Source: Olivibacter sp. SDN3 (GTDB taxonomy: Bacteria > Bacteroidota > Bacteroidia > Sphingobacteriales > Sphingobacteriaceae). Taken from it: 64,000 nucleotides of DNA. Location of the stretch: positions 3,968,001 to 4,032,000 of the forward strand of contig NZ_CP060497.1 of NCBI RefSeq assembly GCF_014334135.1, in the 5' to 3' direction. How positions within the stretch are numbered: position 1 is the first letter of the stretch; the number at the start of each line of letters is the position of its first letter. The notes below the pieces were generated by a model. The model did not search any database, was not told where the DNA came from, and was given only the letters and a program-made list of their open reading frames with translations. The position numbers and the translations under genes were made by a program. Below, one piece after another: positions 25,860-34,420 of the stretch.

Positions 25860-26273
25860 TTACCTTTTTTTCCGGTTCGAAACTTCAAATTCATCAGCTG
25901 TGCCCGATAGCGCAAAGTTGACATTCCCGTTACCCTCCCAGTCGAGATTTAGAATACTACCAATTGGATGCTTAGATGTTTTGAGATTAACGAAACGAAT
26001 TTCAAGGTCGCAGTTGTGGTTGTTTTTTGTTGATGCATGAATCTGAAAGCAACGGTCTCGACTGCCAAATAGCATGTAGTTGGCGGCACCTCTGTTATTA
26101 GAACGAGTGATGATTTTTTGCTCATCCGTCCATTCAATATCTATTTCAACAGAGGTTTTTGCCGGAATGATTTCAGGAAAATGCCAGCGATCCATTTTGT
26201 AATTCTTTTGATAAGTCTTGATCCAATCGTAAGCTGTACGATTTATCAAATTTAATTTTCCCCGTTGTCTCAT
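25860..26273 (-). CDS. Small beta-rich protein of unknown function
   Basis: The 137-residue product has no signal peptide or transmembrane segment. It alternates short hydrophobic and polar residues (GKLNLINRTAYDWIKTYQKN, VEIDIEW, GSILNLDWEGNGNVNFALSG), which suggests a beta-sandwich. The opening strand and the final LxWxGxGxVNFxLSG pattern remind me of small membrane-binding toxin or lectin folds (aegerolysin/ET79-like), but I cannot confirm this by eye. It stands alone, with gaps of about 300 and 460 bases either side. A -7-like box TAGGTTTG lies at 26362-26355 on the minus strand. Confidence 0.65.
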   Translation of the reverse strand: MRQRGKLNLINRTAYDWIKTYQKNYKMDRWHFPEIIPAKTSVEIDIEWTDEQKIITRSNNRGAANYMLFGSRDRCFQIHASTKNNHNCDLEIRFVNLKTSKHPIGSILNLDWEGNGNVNFALSGTADEFEVSNRKKR

Positions 26274-26513
26274 GGCAATTGAATTTTTGAGGTAAAATCA
26301 GTTATAACATTCCAAATAACCTTTGCATCAGTTAAGTTAAGCTAAATTGGTAAGCAAACCTAGAAAATTACACGAAAGTGCAGTTTCCTTACACATAAAA
26401 TGATTTTTAGACTCAAAAGAGTAGTATAGTCATAATAAAACCTATTTTATTATCGATTGATTTACGTTTGCTTATACGTGGGCTTTCGGGTGTAATTACG
26501 GCAATCAGAGGGG

Positions 26514-26544
26514 TTGATTGCGACTGATCTTTAAGCTACCTTTG
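26514..26544 (+). promoter_or_regulatory. Promoter upstream of GlxA-type regulator
   Basis: TTG (26514-26516), 20-base spacer, TACCTTTG (26537-26544). Predicted start near 26548, about 190 bases before the regulator start and just before the coding remnant. Confidence 0.6.
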
Positions 26545-26558
26545 AAGGGTAATACCCA

Positions 26559-26729
26559 ATGAAGACGGAAGCAACTCGGTTTGCGGTTGACTAACTATAA
26601 TGATGAAACCATAAGCTACTGCTTAAAAGAAACGTAAACAAAGATAGTTCATGCAAGGCTCATTGCCATTAAAGAAGAACCAAGCATAAGGGAGCTTATT
26701 GATGCCATAAAAAAACTAAAATATCAATA
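26559..26729 (+). pseudogene. Possible decayed short gene
   Basis: An ATG at 26559 opens MKTEATRFAVD and stops. In the next frame the sequence continues as LTNYNDETISYCLKET, a stop at 26635, then TKIVHARLIAIKEEPSIREL and IDAIKKLKYQ ending at 26729. The composition and helical pattern across the stop look like one protein of about 55 residues broken by a frameshift and a nonsense codon. It sits directly behind a good promoter. Family not recognised; chance open sequence is the alternative. Confidence 0.3.
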
Positions 26730-26739
26730 ATTTATTCGA

Positions 26740-27720
26740 ATGAAAAATATCTCGATAGTAGTTCCCGAAGGGGATGTAAGCTTAAGTAATATTGAAGCAT
26801 CTTTTAAGATCTTCTCGAAGATTAATGAGGCAATGGAAAAACAGGGTAGGTCAAAGCCTTTTGACGTACATTTAGTGGGGTTAACAAATCAATCGACGTT
26901 GTCTAATGGTCTATTTAGTGTAAAACCTGGAAAATCAATTGTGGATGTTGATGGTACTGATCTGATATTGATACCCGCAGTTCATGGGGAAATGAAGGAT
27001 GTAATTGCTGCAAATCAAGATTTTATACCGTGGATTCTTAAACAGTATAAAAAAGGGGCTGAGGTAGCGTCCTTATGCATTGGTGCCTTTATTCTGGCAT
27101 CTACTGGATTATTGAATGGGAGAAAGTGCACGACGCACTGGTTAGCTGCAGAGGAGTTTAAAGTGATGTTTCCAGAAGTCAATTTAATGCCCTATAAAAT
27201 TATTACAGATGAAAATGGTGTATATACGAGTGGGGGCGCCTATTCGTCATTAAATCTTATATTGTATATTGTAGAGAAATATGTAGGACGCAATATGGCC
27301 ATTCGTTCGTCAAAAATCTTTGAGATTGATATTGATCGGAATAGTCAATCGCCTTTTATAATCTTCCAACGCCAAAAAGATCATTTTGATGAGTTGGTAA
27401 AAAAAGCCCAAGATTTTATAGAAGGTAACTTTCACGACAGAATAACTGTGGATCAATTAGCTTCGATGTTATCATTAGGGAGAAGAAACTTTGAAAGACG
27501 ATTTAAAAAAGCGACGACAAACACCGTTTTGGAGTATATCCAACGTGTAAAAATTGAAGCCGCGAAAATGAGCTTTGAGACTTCCAATGACAATGTGAAT
27601 GAAGTCATGTACAATGTAGGATACAGTGATACGAAATCTTTCCGTGGTACCTTCAAACGATTGACAGGATTATCACCAGTTGAATATAGAAATAAATACA
27701 AAAAAGCCAAGGTGATATAA
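26740..27720 (+). CDS. GlxA-family transcriptional regulator (DJ-1/PfpI-like plus AraC HTH)
   Basis: The 326-residue regulator joins a DJ-1/PfpI-like domain (about 1-190; IPAVHGEMKDVI, SLCIGAFILASTGLLNGRKC with the nucleophile-elbow Cys, then TTHWLAAEEF) to an AraC DNA-binding domain (about 220-322; ITVDQLASMLSLGRRNFERR and VNEVMYNVGYSDTKSFRGTF). The first domain is non-catalytic in known members such as GlxA, ArgR or CdhR and senses small molecules. Target genes are unknown. It is followed by a convergent small membrane-protein gene 59 bases away. Confidence 0.92.
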   Translation: MKNISIVVPEGDVSLSNIEASFKIFSKINEAMEKQGRSKPFDVHLVGLTNQSTLSNGLFSVKPGKSIVDVDGTDLILIPAVHGEMKDVIAANQDFIPWILKQYKKGAEVASLCIGAFILASTGLLNGRKCTTHWLAAEEFKVMFPEVNLMPYKIITDENGVYTSGGAYSSLNLILYIVEKYVGRNMAIRSSKIFEIDIDRNSQSPFIIFQRQKDHFDELVKKAQDFIEGNFHDRITVDQLASMLSLGRRNFERRFKKATTNTVLEYIQRVKIEAAKMSFETSNDNVNEVMYNVGYSDTKSFRGTFKRLTGLSPVEYRNKYKKAKVI

Positions 27721-27779
27721 TATGAGTTTTTTATTAAAAAAACGTATGTAACATAGCAAACTAAGTCTATCTTTGTTGC

Positions 27780-27968
27780 CTACATGAAAATGAAATAAGC
27801 TATAACTAATGTTATTACGGCTATTACGATTACCCATTTTATCGTATTGCCTACACTACGGTCATCTTTTTCTTCTACGGCCTCTTTCGATGGACCGGGG
27901 TTGTCCTGATGAGCACTATAGTCCGTTTCGATAGCGGTTTTTGAGCTATTCTCATGCTGATCTTCCAT
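27780..27968 (-). CDS. Small single-span membrane protein
   Basis: A 62-residue product with a hydrophilic acidic N-terminal half (MEDQHENSSKTAIETDYSAH) and one C-terminal hydrophobic helix (WVIVIAVITLVIAYFIFM). This is a tail-anchored topology with the N-terminus probably cytoplasmic. No homologous family is recognised. The clean membrane segment at the very end and a well-placed start support a genuine gene. Confidence 0.65.
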   Translation of the reverse strand: MEDQHENSSKTAIETDYSAHQDNPGPSKEAVEEKDDRSVGNTIKWVIVIAVITLVIAYFIFM

Positions 27969-28111
27969 AATTGTTTTTTACTTTATAAACATATTTAGCG
28001 ATTTATTGTTTGGTTTAACAGTAATCCATTCGCGTGGGCGCGTTGGCTAAAATGACCTTATAGCGATACGTCCAAGAGGTTTTTTAGAAAAATGATTTAA
28101 CTATTAAATAA

Positions 28112-28762
28112 ATGGAAGTGAATGACTTAGAATGGGTGTTAGAGCGCAGAGATATGATGAGTATTTTCGTCTCCGTGATCTGTGGATGCATTATAGGACT
28201 TGAACGCGAATACAATAATAAATCTGCGGGCTTTAGAACGATTATATTGATATGTTTGGGATCAACGATTTTTACAATCGTGTCACAACATGGTGCAGGG
28301 AGTGATGATCGTATCGCAGCAAATATAATTACCGGTATTGGTTTTATAGGTGCTGGAGTGATTTTTAAAGATAGATTGTCTGTTTTGGGGCTTACTACAG
28401 CAGCCGTGATTTGGACAACAGCAGCTATTGGTATGGCAGCGGGAATAGGTTATCATGCATTAGCATTTACGCTAACAATTATTACCATCCTGATTTTATC
28501 CTTATTCATGAAGATAGAATCTTTGATAACTTTGATACACAATCGTAAACTTTTAAACATCACATTTGTAAATGATGATATAAGAAATTTATATACGATA
28601 GAAAAATTTCTCATAAATAAGCAAGTGAAAAATAAAAGAGTGTCCCTTCGTAAACATGATAAGATATTACATGTTATTATTGAAATTACCGCCAATAATA
28701 GACAGCTTCACGAACTAGAAGAAGAAATTTTAGTATTACCGTATGTTAAGAGTTATAGCTAA
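28112..28762 (+). CDS. MgtC/SapB-family membrane protein
   Basis: The 216-residue protein has four to five N-terminal transmembrane helices with family motifs GCIIGLEREYNNKSAGFRTI, ITGIGFIGAGVIFKD and LTTAAVIWTTAAIGMAAGIG, then a soluble C-terminal domain (about 145-216, an ACT-like fold in known members). MgtC proteins are linked to magnesium starvation and F-ATPase modulation. The next gene is a CNNM/CorC transporter, also linked to divalent cations. The gap of 73 bases allows co-transcription. Confidence 0.9.
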   Translation: MEVNDLEWVLERRDMMSIFVSVICGCIIGLEREYNNKSAGFRTIILICLGSTIFTIVSQHGAGSDDRIAANIITGIGFIGAGVIFKDRLSVLGLTTAAVIWTTAAIGMAAGIGYHALAFTLTIITILILSLFMKIESLITLIHNRKLLNITFVNDDIRNLYTIEKFLINKQVKNKRVSLRKHDKILHVIIEITANNRQLHELEEEILVLPYVKSYS

Positions 28763-28835
28763 GTGGTGTCTTTTTTATGCTAAGACCCGTTTTGTTAAAT
28801 CAATTATTCCTCTTTTTATCATAAAATATTAGCTA

Positions 28836-30107
28836 ATGGAGATAATCATCATTGTAATACTCATTCTATTGAACGGCGTGTTTTCCATGAGTGAGATAGC
28901 TTTGGTATCATCAAAAAAATTCAAACTGGAGGTGGTTAGTAAAAAAGGTGATAGAGGTGCAGAAAGAGCGCTTTATCTGGCTAAAAATCCCAACACGTTT
29001 TTGTCGACAGTACAAATTGGAATTACACTTATCGGTATTTTAACTGGTATTTATAGTGGGAAGAGCCTTACTGCCATCCTCGGCCGATTTTTGGCAGAAT
29101 GGGACGTTATAGCGGCCTATGCAGATTCGCTAGCTGTTCTTTTAGTAGTTATAGCTATAACTTATCTTACCATTGTCTTTGGTGAATTGATTCCTAAGCG
29201 ATTCGGACTATATTTTTCCGAAAAAATAGCCTCTTCGATTGCTTTGCCGATGACTATCATATCAAAGATTTCACTCCCGTTGATTTGGATATTAACAAAA
29301 ACCAGCGATGTTTTTTTTAAGTTGTTTGGAATAAAAGATTACCAGGAGCAAGCTGTTTCCGAAGAAGAAATCAATGCAATAATAAGAGAAAGTACGAAAG
29401 GAGGAGAGGTACAGCCTATTGAACAGTTGATAGTTGAACGGGTGTTTGCTTTGGGCGATCGACGTGCGGCTGAACTTATGACACACCGAATTGATCTTAA
29501 GTGGTTCGATGTAAACGACGACTTAAAAGATGTAAAGGAAAAAATCAAACAAAATACACATTCATTCTACCCAGTATGCGATCGTTCGTTGGATAACATA
29601 TTGGGGGTAGTCTCGGTAAAAGAACTTTTTCTGCAATATTTAGATGGCGCCACATTTGACTTAAAAAAGTTTGTTCATAAACCGTTATATGTTTCAGAAT
29701 ATACCGCGGCCTACCGGGTGTTAGAGCGATTACGGTCGTCAAAAAGGCGTTATGCGATGGTATTAGACGAATATGGAGATCTACAGGGATTGATCACAAT
29801 AAGCGATGTGGTAGATGAACTGATTGGAAATCATGTTAAAGCGTATGACGACTATAAAATTGTTCAACGGTCGTCAGATAGCTGGCTGGCTGACGGGCAA
29901 CTTCCTTTTTTCGAGTTTATTGAATATTTTAATTTAGATGATGTTCAGGAAACAGCAGGTTTTACAACGCTAGGAGGTCTTATACTTGATCAATTGAACC
30001 ATATACCTGTAGTAACTGATAGGGTTAAATGGAAGGGCTTTAATTTAGAGGTTATTGATATGAATGGTATGAGGATTGATAAAATTTTAATTACCCGAAC
30101 CTCTTGA
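28836..30107 (+). CDS. CNNM/CorC-HlyC family transporter (hemolysin family protein)
   Basis: The 423-residue membrane protein has an N-terminal DUF21 (CNNM) region with three to four helices (IIIIVILILLNGVFSMSEIA; FGELIPKRFGL), two CBS domains (about 205-325; PVCDRSLDNILGVVSVKELF, MVLDEYGDLQGLITISDVVD) and a C-terminal CorC_HlyC domain (about 340-420). Such proteins export or exchange magnesium or cobalt, with nucleotide sensing by the CBS pair. Despite the 'hemolysin' name, toxin function is not implied. It follows MgtC directly on the same strand. Confidence 0.92.
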   Translation: MEIIIIVILILLNGVFSMSEIALVSSKKFKLEVVSKKGDRGAERALYLAKNPNTFLSTVQIGITLIGILTGIYSGKSLTAILGRFLAEWDVIAAYADSLAVLLVVIAITYLTIVFGELIPKRFGLYFSEKIASSIALPMTIISKISLPLIWILTKTSDVFFKLFGIKDYQEQAVSEEEINAIIRESTKGGEVQPIEQLIVERVFALGDRRAAELMTHRIDLKWFDVNDDLKDVKEKIKQNTHSFYPVCDRSLDNILGVVSVKELFLQYLDGATFDLKKFVHKPLYVSEYTAAYRVLERLRSSKRRYAMVLDEYGDLQGLITISDVVDELIGNHVKAYDDYKIVQRSSDSWLADGQLPFFEFIEYFNLDDVQETAGFTTLGGLILDQLNHIPVVTDRVKWKGFNLEVIDMNGMRIDKILITRTS

Positions 30108-30162
30108 TATTTCATTTTTTTGTTTCTGGAGAAAGTGTTTCTTACTAACTATTGATTGTTTT

Positions 30163-30642
30163 ATGTCGTTAGAATTAATTGTTGAGTGCAGTAAGCTTAT
30201 CGCAGATAAGGGCTTGACGATAGCCTTTGCAGAGAGTGCAACCGCCGGGAGGGCCTGTTCGCTGTTCTCGTTTACTCCTTATGCAGGAAAAGTACTGAAA
30301 GGTGGTGTTGTCTGCTATGACGCATCTGTAAAGATTGGCCTACTGGGCATCCCAGCAGCGCTTATCAGAAGGTATACACCAGAATCGGCCGAGGTGACAG
30401 AGACAATGGCAAACGCATTGAAAAAAATGATGAACGCAGATATCTATGTAGCAATAACAGGGTTAACTGCCAGTGGCGGGAGTGAGTCACCTGTAAAACC
30501 TGTTGGAACTATGTTTATACATTTGTTATTAGAAAATCTTACTTTATCTGTTAGTAGCGTGTTCTCTGGAACCAGTGAAGAGATTGTTGACCAAACTATC
30601 TGTAAAATTGCGAGTTTGTTGCGGGATGTTTTACGAAAATAG
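30163..30642 (+). CDS. Stand-alone CinA C-terminal domain protein (nicotinamide-nucleotide amidase type)
   Basis: The 159-residue protein is the amidohydrolase half of CinA only, as in PncC. The family start ESATAGRACSLFSFTPYAGK corresponds to the usual ESCTGG motif (Ser kept, Cys replaced by Ala, Gly by Ala). GGVVCYDASVKIGLLGIP keeps the conserved Tyr and Lys, and ITGLTASGGSESPVKPVGTM replaces the standard TGiAGPgGg..KPvG loop. PncC deamidates nicotinamide mononucleotide. The altered motifs make activity uncertain. Confidence 0.85.
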   Translation: MSLELIVECSKLIADKGLTIAFAESATAGRACSLFSFTPYAGKVLKGGVVCYDASVKIGLLGIPAALIRRYTPESAEVTETMANALKKMMNADIYVAITGLTASGGSESPVKPVGTMFIHLLLENLTLSVSSVFSGTSEEIVDQTICKIASLLRDVLRK

Positions 30643-30720
30643 ATTTGGGCAAGCAGATAATGTTTGTTAGTAATTAATTCGCCATATTCATTTGCTGATT
30701 TTAAAGAGATGACCTGATAT

Positions 30721-31197
30721 TTATTTTTTATGCCGATATAAGTCATAGATTTTATTTACAACAAAGGCCATGCGTTCAATTTTCACATTTTCATCTTTTG
30801 TCTCATTTATCCAATCGATGTAGTGCTGTTGTTCTTGGCTAGCGAGTTCATTATAATAGGCGAGTGCCTCCGGTTCGTCTGCTAATACTTCGACGAATGC
30901 TTCTTTAGTTATATTAACAGCTTTTCTAACAAAAATTTTTAAATTGACAGTATCGCCAGCTGATTTCTTAATCGTTTTACGTATCGCAGCGTTAATTGGA
31001 AGAAAGAGTGTACCATTACCAAAAGGCATTAAGGTTGCATTTTTTAAGGTATAGTTATCTATAGAACCATTTATTTTTACCTGCCCTGATTGATTACGAT
31101 AATTTGGTGTTATTTCCGGCACCGATATATATGTCCAACCACCCTTTCCTGCAAATTTTTCCAATAGTGCCTGGCGATTAATTATAACCTCTTCCAT
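30721..31197 (-). CDS. YdeI/OmpD-associated (DUF1905-containing) family protein
   Basis: The 158-residue cytosolic protein has a beta-rich DUF1905 domain (about 20-100, VKINGSIDNYTLKNATLMPF, LPINAAIRKTIKKSAGD) followed by a helical YdeI/OmdA-type C-terminus (EALAYYNELASQEQQHYIDW, then ERMAFVVNKIYDLYRHKK). YdeI-like proteins are small bacterial stress or bacteriocin-protection proteins without a known catalytic activity. Single gene, convergent with the CinA gene (78-base gap). Confidence 0.82.
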   Translation of the reverse strand: MEEVIINRQALLEKFAGKGGWTYISVPEITPNYRNQSGQVKINGSIDNYTLKNATLMPFGNGTLFLPINAAIRKTIKKSAGDTVNLKIFVRKAVNITKEAFVEVLADEPEALAYYNELASQEQQHYIDWINETKDENVKIERMAFVVNKIYDLYRHKK

Positions 31198-31322
31198 TTT
31201 TTAAAAGTACTTTTAGGGAGCCAAATTACAAAATAAAAAGAAATGGAATCACCCCATACCCATGTTAACCACAGCGGCAATATGGGGTAATATAAAGGTC
31301 GCTTATAACCGTATTTTATCCG

Positions 31323-31799
31323 TTAATGTGAGGAGGGATGATATTCTACAATATCTACTCCTACGCCATTTGGATCCCTTATTGCAAAATGCTTATCGCC
31401 CCAAGGCTCTTCACGTAAGTCTATCTCTATGGTTACCTCTTTACGCTTAATTTCTTGATAGATTTCATTTATATTATCAACTTCAATAGTAAAATAAACT
31501 CCTCTGCCTTCAAATTTAGATTGGAAAAGCACTTGTTGGCTGGGATGATCGGGAAGCAAAAAACTGATTTCACTTGTTTGGTCAGGCGTATGCATCAACA
31601 AGTAGAAGTCATTTTCAAAAGTGATACCGAAATTTAAAATGCTGCGGTAAAAATCTTTAGTTTCTTGCAGCTTATCTGTGATAATTCCTGCGTTTAATTT
31701 CATTTTTTTCATTTTTTCAGTGATTAAATCGGTTTGTGCAAAAGTATTGGCCATGCTACATAACATGATGCAAACGATAGAAAACGATAACTTTTTCAT
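31323..31799 (-). CDS. VOC/glyoxalase-fold protein with signal peptide
   Basis: From the ATG at 31799 this encodes 158 residues: signal peptide (MKKLSFSIVCIMLCSMANTF then AQ) and one vicinal-oxygen-chelate domain (MKLNAGIITDKLQETKDFYR; GRGVYFTIEVDNINEIYQEI; EEPWGDKHFAIRDPNGVGVD). An upstream in-frame ATG at 31823 would place a palindrome inside the coding sequence and spoil the signal peptide, so it is rejected. Export of a VOC protein is unusual, as most are cytosolic. A DNA-binding palindrome sits just upstream, and an AraC gene on the same strand ends 69 bases before it. Confidence 0.82.
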   Translation of the reverse strand: MKKLSFSIVCIMLCSMANTFAQTDLITEKMKKMKLNAGIITDKLQETKDFYRSILNFGITFENDFYLLMHTPDQTSEISFLLPDHPSQQVLFQSKFEGRGVYFTIEVDNINEIYQEIKRKEVTIEIDLREEPWGDKHFAIRDPNGVGVDIVEYHPSSH

Positions 31800-31806
31800 T
31801 ATTAGC

Positions 31807-31821
31807 GTTGTATTATACAAC
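31807..31821. promoter_or_regulatory. 15-base palindrome upstream of the VOC gene
   Basis: GTTGTAT-T-ATACAAC, perfect 7-base arms around one central base, 8 bases upstream of the preferred start codon. Such a site is a likely operator, possibly for the upstream AraC protein or another regulator. Function inferred. Confidence 0.5.
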
Positions 31822-31868
31822 AAAAGTGGCCTTTACCAGGGAAATAAAATTGTAAAAAACGGACATCT

Positions 31869-32735
31869 CTATTTTAAGGCTTTAGACGGGAGGAGCCCGT
31901 ACATATTTTTAAACTCTTTAATGAAATGCGCTTGATCATAATAACCGGCATTAAAAAAGAGTTTATTTTTTCTTAGATCTTCTAATGAAGGTTTTGCGTG
32001 CAAGATATTCTGGAAACGAACAATCTTACTGAAGGTTTTAGGAGACTCGCCAATATAGAAACTAAATAAACGTCTGAGCTGCCTTGAGCTCAGCGCAACA
32101 TCTAGATCTCTTTCAATGTTTAATGTGCCCCGCGCATCTATAATGGATTTGATGGCATGAAATAGTCTTTTATCTAAGAGCGAATTTTGTGCTAAAGCTA
32201 GCGACGTGAAAAAAGTATTAAATGCCTCCTTTAGTATTTCAAAGATACTGTTTGTAGTGTTTATTGCTCCTGCCTCAGCTTTATTAGATTTATAATGTAG
32301 GTGCAGTTGCCGTGAAATAATCTCAGATAATTGTATTTGCAATGTGGGCACTACATCGTTGACAAGCTCAAAGCGATTAGTAAGCTCGTGGGCATCGATT
32401 TGAAATAGCAAGGGAAAAACCGTGGGAAGAAATCTTATACCTATATAGTGGAATGTAGAGGGTAGCAGAAACTCTGTGTAACTACTAGCTATTCCCATGA
32501 TGTATATTTCTGGGAAAGAATATATATCGAAAAAAAGATCAATACAGCCATCTGCGACAACTTTGTAGGCAAAAGCATCACCTAAGCAATTTTTCGTTTT
32601 CAGTTCCCAAAAACAATAGATATGGTTTGCCAGATATGACGTAGGTGGAGATTCTAAATAAGTAACGTCTTTATGGCCATCGATAGTTGGTTGGACAGGC
32701 CTAAATGAGGAACCAAAATTTAGAAAACTCGCCAT
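31869..32735 (-). CDS. AraC-family regulator with DUF6597-type N-terminal domain
   Basis: The 288-residue protein starts with the N-terminal domain of this regulator type (TSYLANHIYCFWELKTKNCL; ADGCIDLFFDIYSFPEIYIM), which probably senses a ligand, followed by an AraC HTH region at about 185-285 (LDVALSSRQLRRLFSFYIGE; NKLFFNAGYYDQAHFIKEFK). It precedes the exported VOC gene on the same strand. A consensus-like promoter lies at 32781-32812. Confidence 0.9.
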   Translation of the reverse strand: MASFLNFGSSFRPVQPTIDGHKDVTYLESPPTSYLANHIYCFWELKTKNCLGDAFAYKVVADGCIDLFFDIYSFPEIYIMGIASSYTEFLLPSTFHYIGIRFLPTVFPLLFQIDAHELTNRFELVNDVVPTLQIQLSEIISRQLHLHYKSNKAEAGAINTTNSIFEILKEAFNTFFTSLALAQNSLLDKRLFHAIKSIIDARGTLNIERDLDVALSSRQLRRLFSFYIGESPKTFSKIVRFQNILHAKPSLEDLRKNKLFFNAGYYDQAHFIKEFKNMYGLLPSKALK

Positions 32736-32780
32736 GAATGTTTACAACTATTGGTTTTTACAAGCTTATGTTCTTTCCAA

Positions 32781-32812
32781 CAAACTTAGATAAAATGCGT
32801 TGAATTCACGAA
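32781..32812 (-). promoter_or_regulatory. Promoter of the DUF6597/AraC regulator
   Basis: Minus strand TTCG (32812-32809), 20-base spacer, TAAGTTTG (32788-32781). The -7 box is perfect; the -33 box has one mismatch. Leader about 45 bases. Confidence 0.55.
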
Positions 32813-32964
32813 CGTAGAATAACAAAAAATCATCGCAGGTAAAAGCGCTGTATTTCCACATTTGTAGATGAAGTTATGGTACATCATAGCAAGCGCTTTG
32901 TCTATATGTAGCACAATTTGAGCCTTTCTCGTTCCCTAATAATAGAAACCAATATTGTCTAGCT

Positions 32965-33678
32965 ATGAAACGATTAAATTTTAGAAAGTTAATTCCTTTA
33001 ATTCCTGTTATGGTTCTCTTGGTCACTTCTTGCCAGAAGGATGACGATCGAACTGATGGTGAGCTTATTATACGATCTGAGTTTTCTGAAGGTGAAGATG
33101 GCTGGATAGCAGATTTTGCGGAATACAATGGAGACAATGTGGAGATTTATGAGCTTGAAGAGGGCATTACCAATCTTCCAGAGCCATTGGATACCGATCA
33201 ACAAGCCTATCGTATATCAGGTGTCAATAGGAGTGATGACTTATTTATGTATCTGAAAAGACAGGTAACCGATTTAAAGCCATTAACAACTTACAGGATA
33301 ACCTTTACCGTGGAATTCGCTTCTAATGCGAGGAGCGGAGGTGTGGGTGTTGGCGGCGCCCCGGGGGAGTCCGTTGGCATGGGAGTCGGAGCAAGCTTTG
33401 AAGAGCCTGTTTCCGAACCAAATGATAATAATTTTTACGAAATGAATATTGGTAAAATCAATCAGTGTTGTACTGATGGTGAAGATATGGTAGTAATAGG
33501 GGATGTAGCTAACGGGACTGAGGAATATGTATACACCATGCTAAGTAATACGGGAGAATTTGTGGCACAAACTGATGATGCGGGTAGTATTTGGGTAATT
33601 GTAGGTACGGATTCCGGCTTTGAAGGCGAGACAGCTTTATATTATACAAGCGTAGAGGCTGTTTTCAAAGAATTATAA
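32965..33678 (+). CDS. Predicted lipoprotein, beta-sandwich type
   Basis: The 237-residue product has a lipobox (MVLLVTSCQKDDD) and a mature part rich in glycine, aspartate and aromatic residues. The segment SEFSEGEDGWIADFAEYNGD, repeated mentions of L-x-T-Y-R-I-T-F and the jelly-roll-like spacing suggest a carbohydrate-binding-module-like fold, such as those that follow extracellular glycan enzymes in this phylum. No catalytic motif is visible. Monocistronic, convergent with the DoxX gene 36 bases on. Function unknown. Confidence 0.75.
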   Translation: MKRLNFRKLIPLIPVMVLLVTSCQKDDDRTDGELIIRSEFSEGEDGWIADFAEYNGDNVEIYELEEGITNLPEPLDTDQQAYRISGVNRSDDLFMYLKRQVTDLKPLTTYRITFTVEFASNARSGGVGVGGAPGESVGMGVGASFEEPVSEPNDNNFYEMNIGKINQCCTDGEDMVVIGDVANGTEEYVYTMLSNTGEFVAQTDDAGSIWVIVGTDSGFEGETALYYTSVEAVFKEL

Positions 33679-33714
33679 TATATCCTGTTTAATATATTGA
33701 CCTCATCAAGCTCT

Positions 33715-34149
33715 TCAATAGCCGATCCTTTTGCTGTTTCTTTTTAGTTGGTCTGCAGAGAATTTTCCAGCGCCACTAAAGAACAAAGAAAAGGACGAAA
33801 AGAGCATGAATAGGGCGGGAAACATATTTGTATAGCTGTCGCTGATATGTACAGCTAAAAGGGCTACGGTGAAATTGATAATCATTAGTAGGGCTGCGAT
33901 ACGCAGGTAGTACCCAACGACAAAGAGGATGCCGCAGATAAGCTGTGCATATACGGAAATATACGCTGCAATGGGAGGGGCAGGAAAGTTATAGGTACTC
34001 AAGAACGCGCTGAATTTGCCCATAGCCGCTTGATCGATAATATTATCATGAACACCATATATTAGGTGGAAACCTACTATTAATCTTATGAAAAGTGGTG
34101 CCCATGCTCCATTTTTTCTAAAAAAAAGATTAGGCCTATTGTAAAACAT
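33715..34149 (-). CDS. DoxX-family membrane protein
   Basis: A 144-residue membrane protein with four hydrophobic helices. It begins MFYNRPNLFFRKNGAWAPLF and the LIVGFHLIYGVHDNIIDQ segment is the typical DoxX start; AQLICGILFVVGYYLRIAAL follows. DoxX proteins have been associated with quinone redox chemistry and thiosulfate metabolism in other bacteria, but most members, including this one, are functionally undefined. Single gene. Confidence 0.85.
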   Translation of the reverse strand: MFYNRPNLFFRKNGAWAPLFIRLIVGFHLIYGVHDNIIDQAAMGKFSAFLSTYNFPAPPIAAYISVYAQLICGILFVVGYYLRIAALLMIINFTVALLAVHISDSYTNMFPALFMLFSSFSLFFSGAGKFSADQLKRNSKRIGY

Positions 34150-34283
34150 AATAAGAGGTTAATAACGGTAATTGTATCTACAGTTATCAAATATCACGAA
34201 TTTTAATGATTTTAAAAAAGAGTATTGGAATAAAATCTATATAACAGCTGCGATATGCTGATTCACAAATTGGTTGGCTATTT

Positions 34284-34353
34284 TGTTCTCATCCCTTGTT
34301 AAACGCAAAAGCCTTTCTTAGTGAGAGGCTTTCTTTGTTCACCCGAAGGGATT
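34284..34353. repeat. Copy A of tRNA-tail/terminator repeat (70 bases)
   Basis: Matches 34421-34490 at 66 of 70 positions. It contains the terminator hairpin (GCCTTTC-type stem) and the last 18 bases of the tRNA-Arg 3' end, but no tRNA body follows. Probably the scar of a tandem duplication or of integration and excision at the tRNA 3' end. Confidence 0.8.
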
Positions 34354-34420
34354 GTTGGCGTCCCACATATTACCCGCACGCTTGGCTGCCAAGAGAAAGT
34401 TCGAACCCTGTCTTCGCTTC

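Larger units (their letters stand above)
26274..26739. other. Intergenic region with promoter and gene remnant
   Basis: A 466-base gap between the small beta-rich protein and the GlxA-type regulator. It holds a minus-strand -7-like box (26355-26362), a plus-strand promoter (26514-26544) and a short coding remnant (26559-26729), listed separately. Nothing else was recognised. Confidence 0.6.

Noticed and set aside
31250-31288. An 8-base inverted repeat (ACCCCATA / TATGGGGT) between YdeI-like and VOC genes
   Set aside because: The loop is 22 bases and there is no U-run, so it is too weak to call a terminator.
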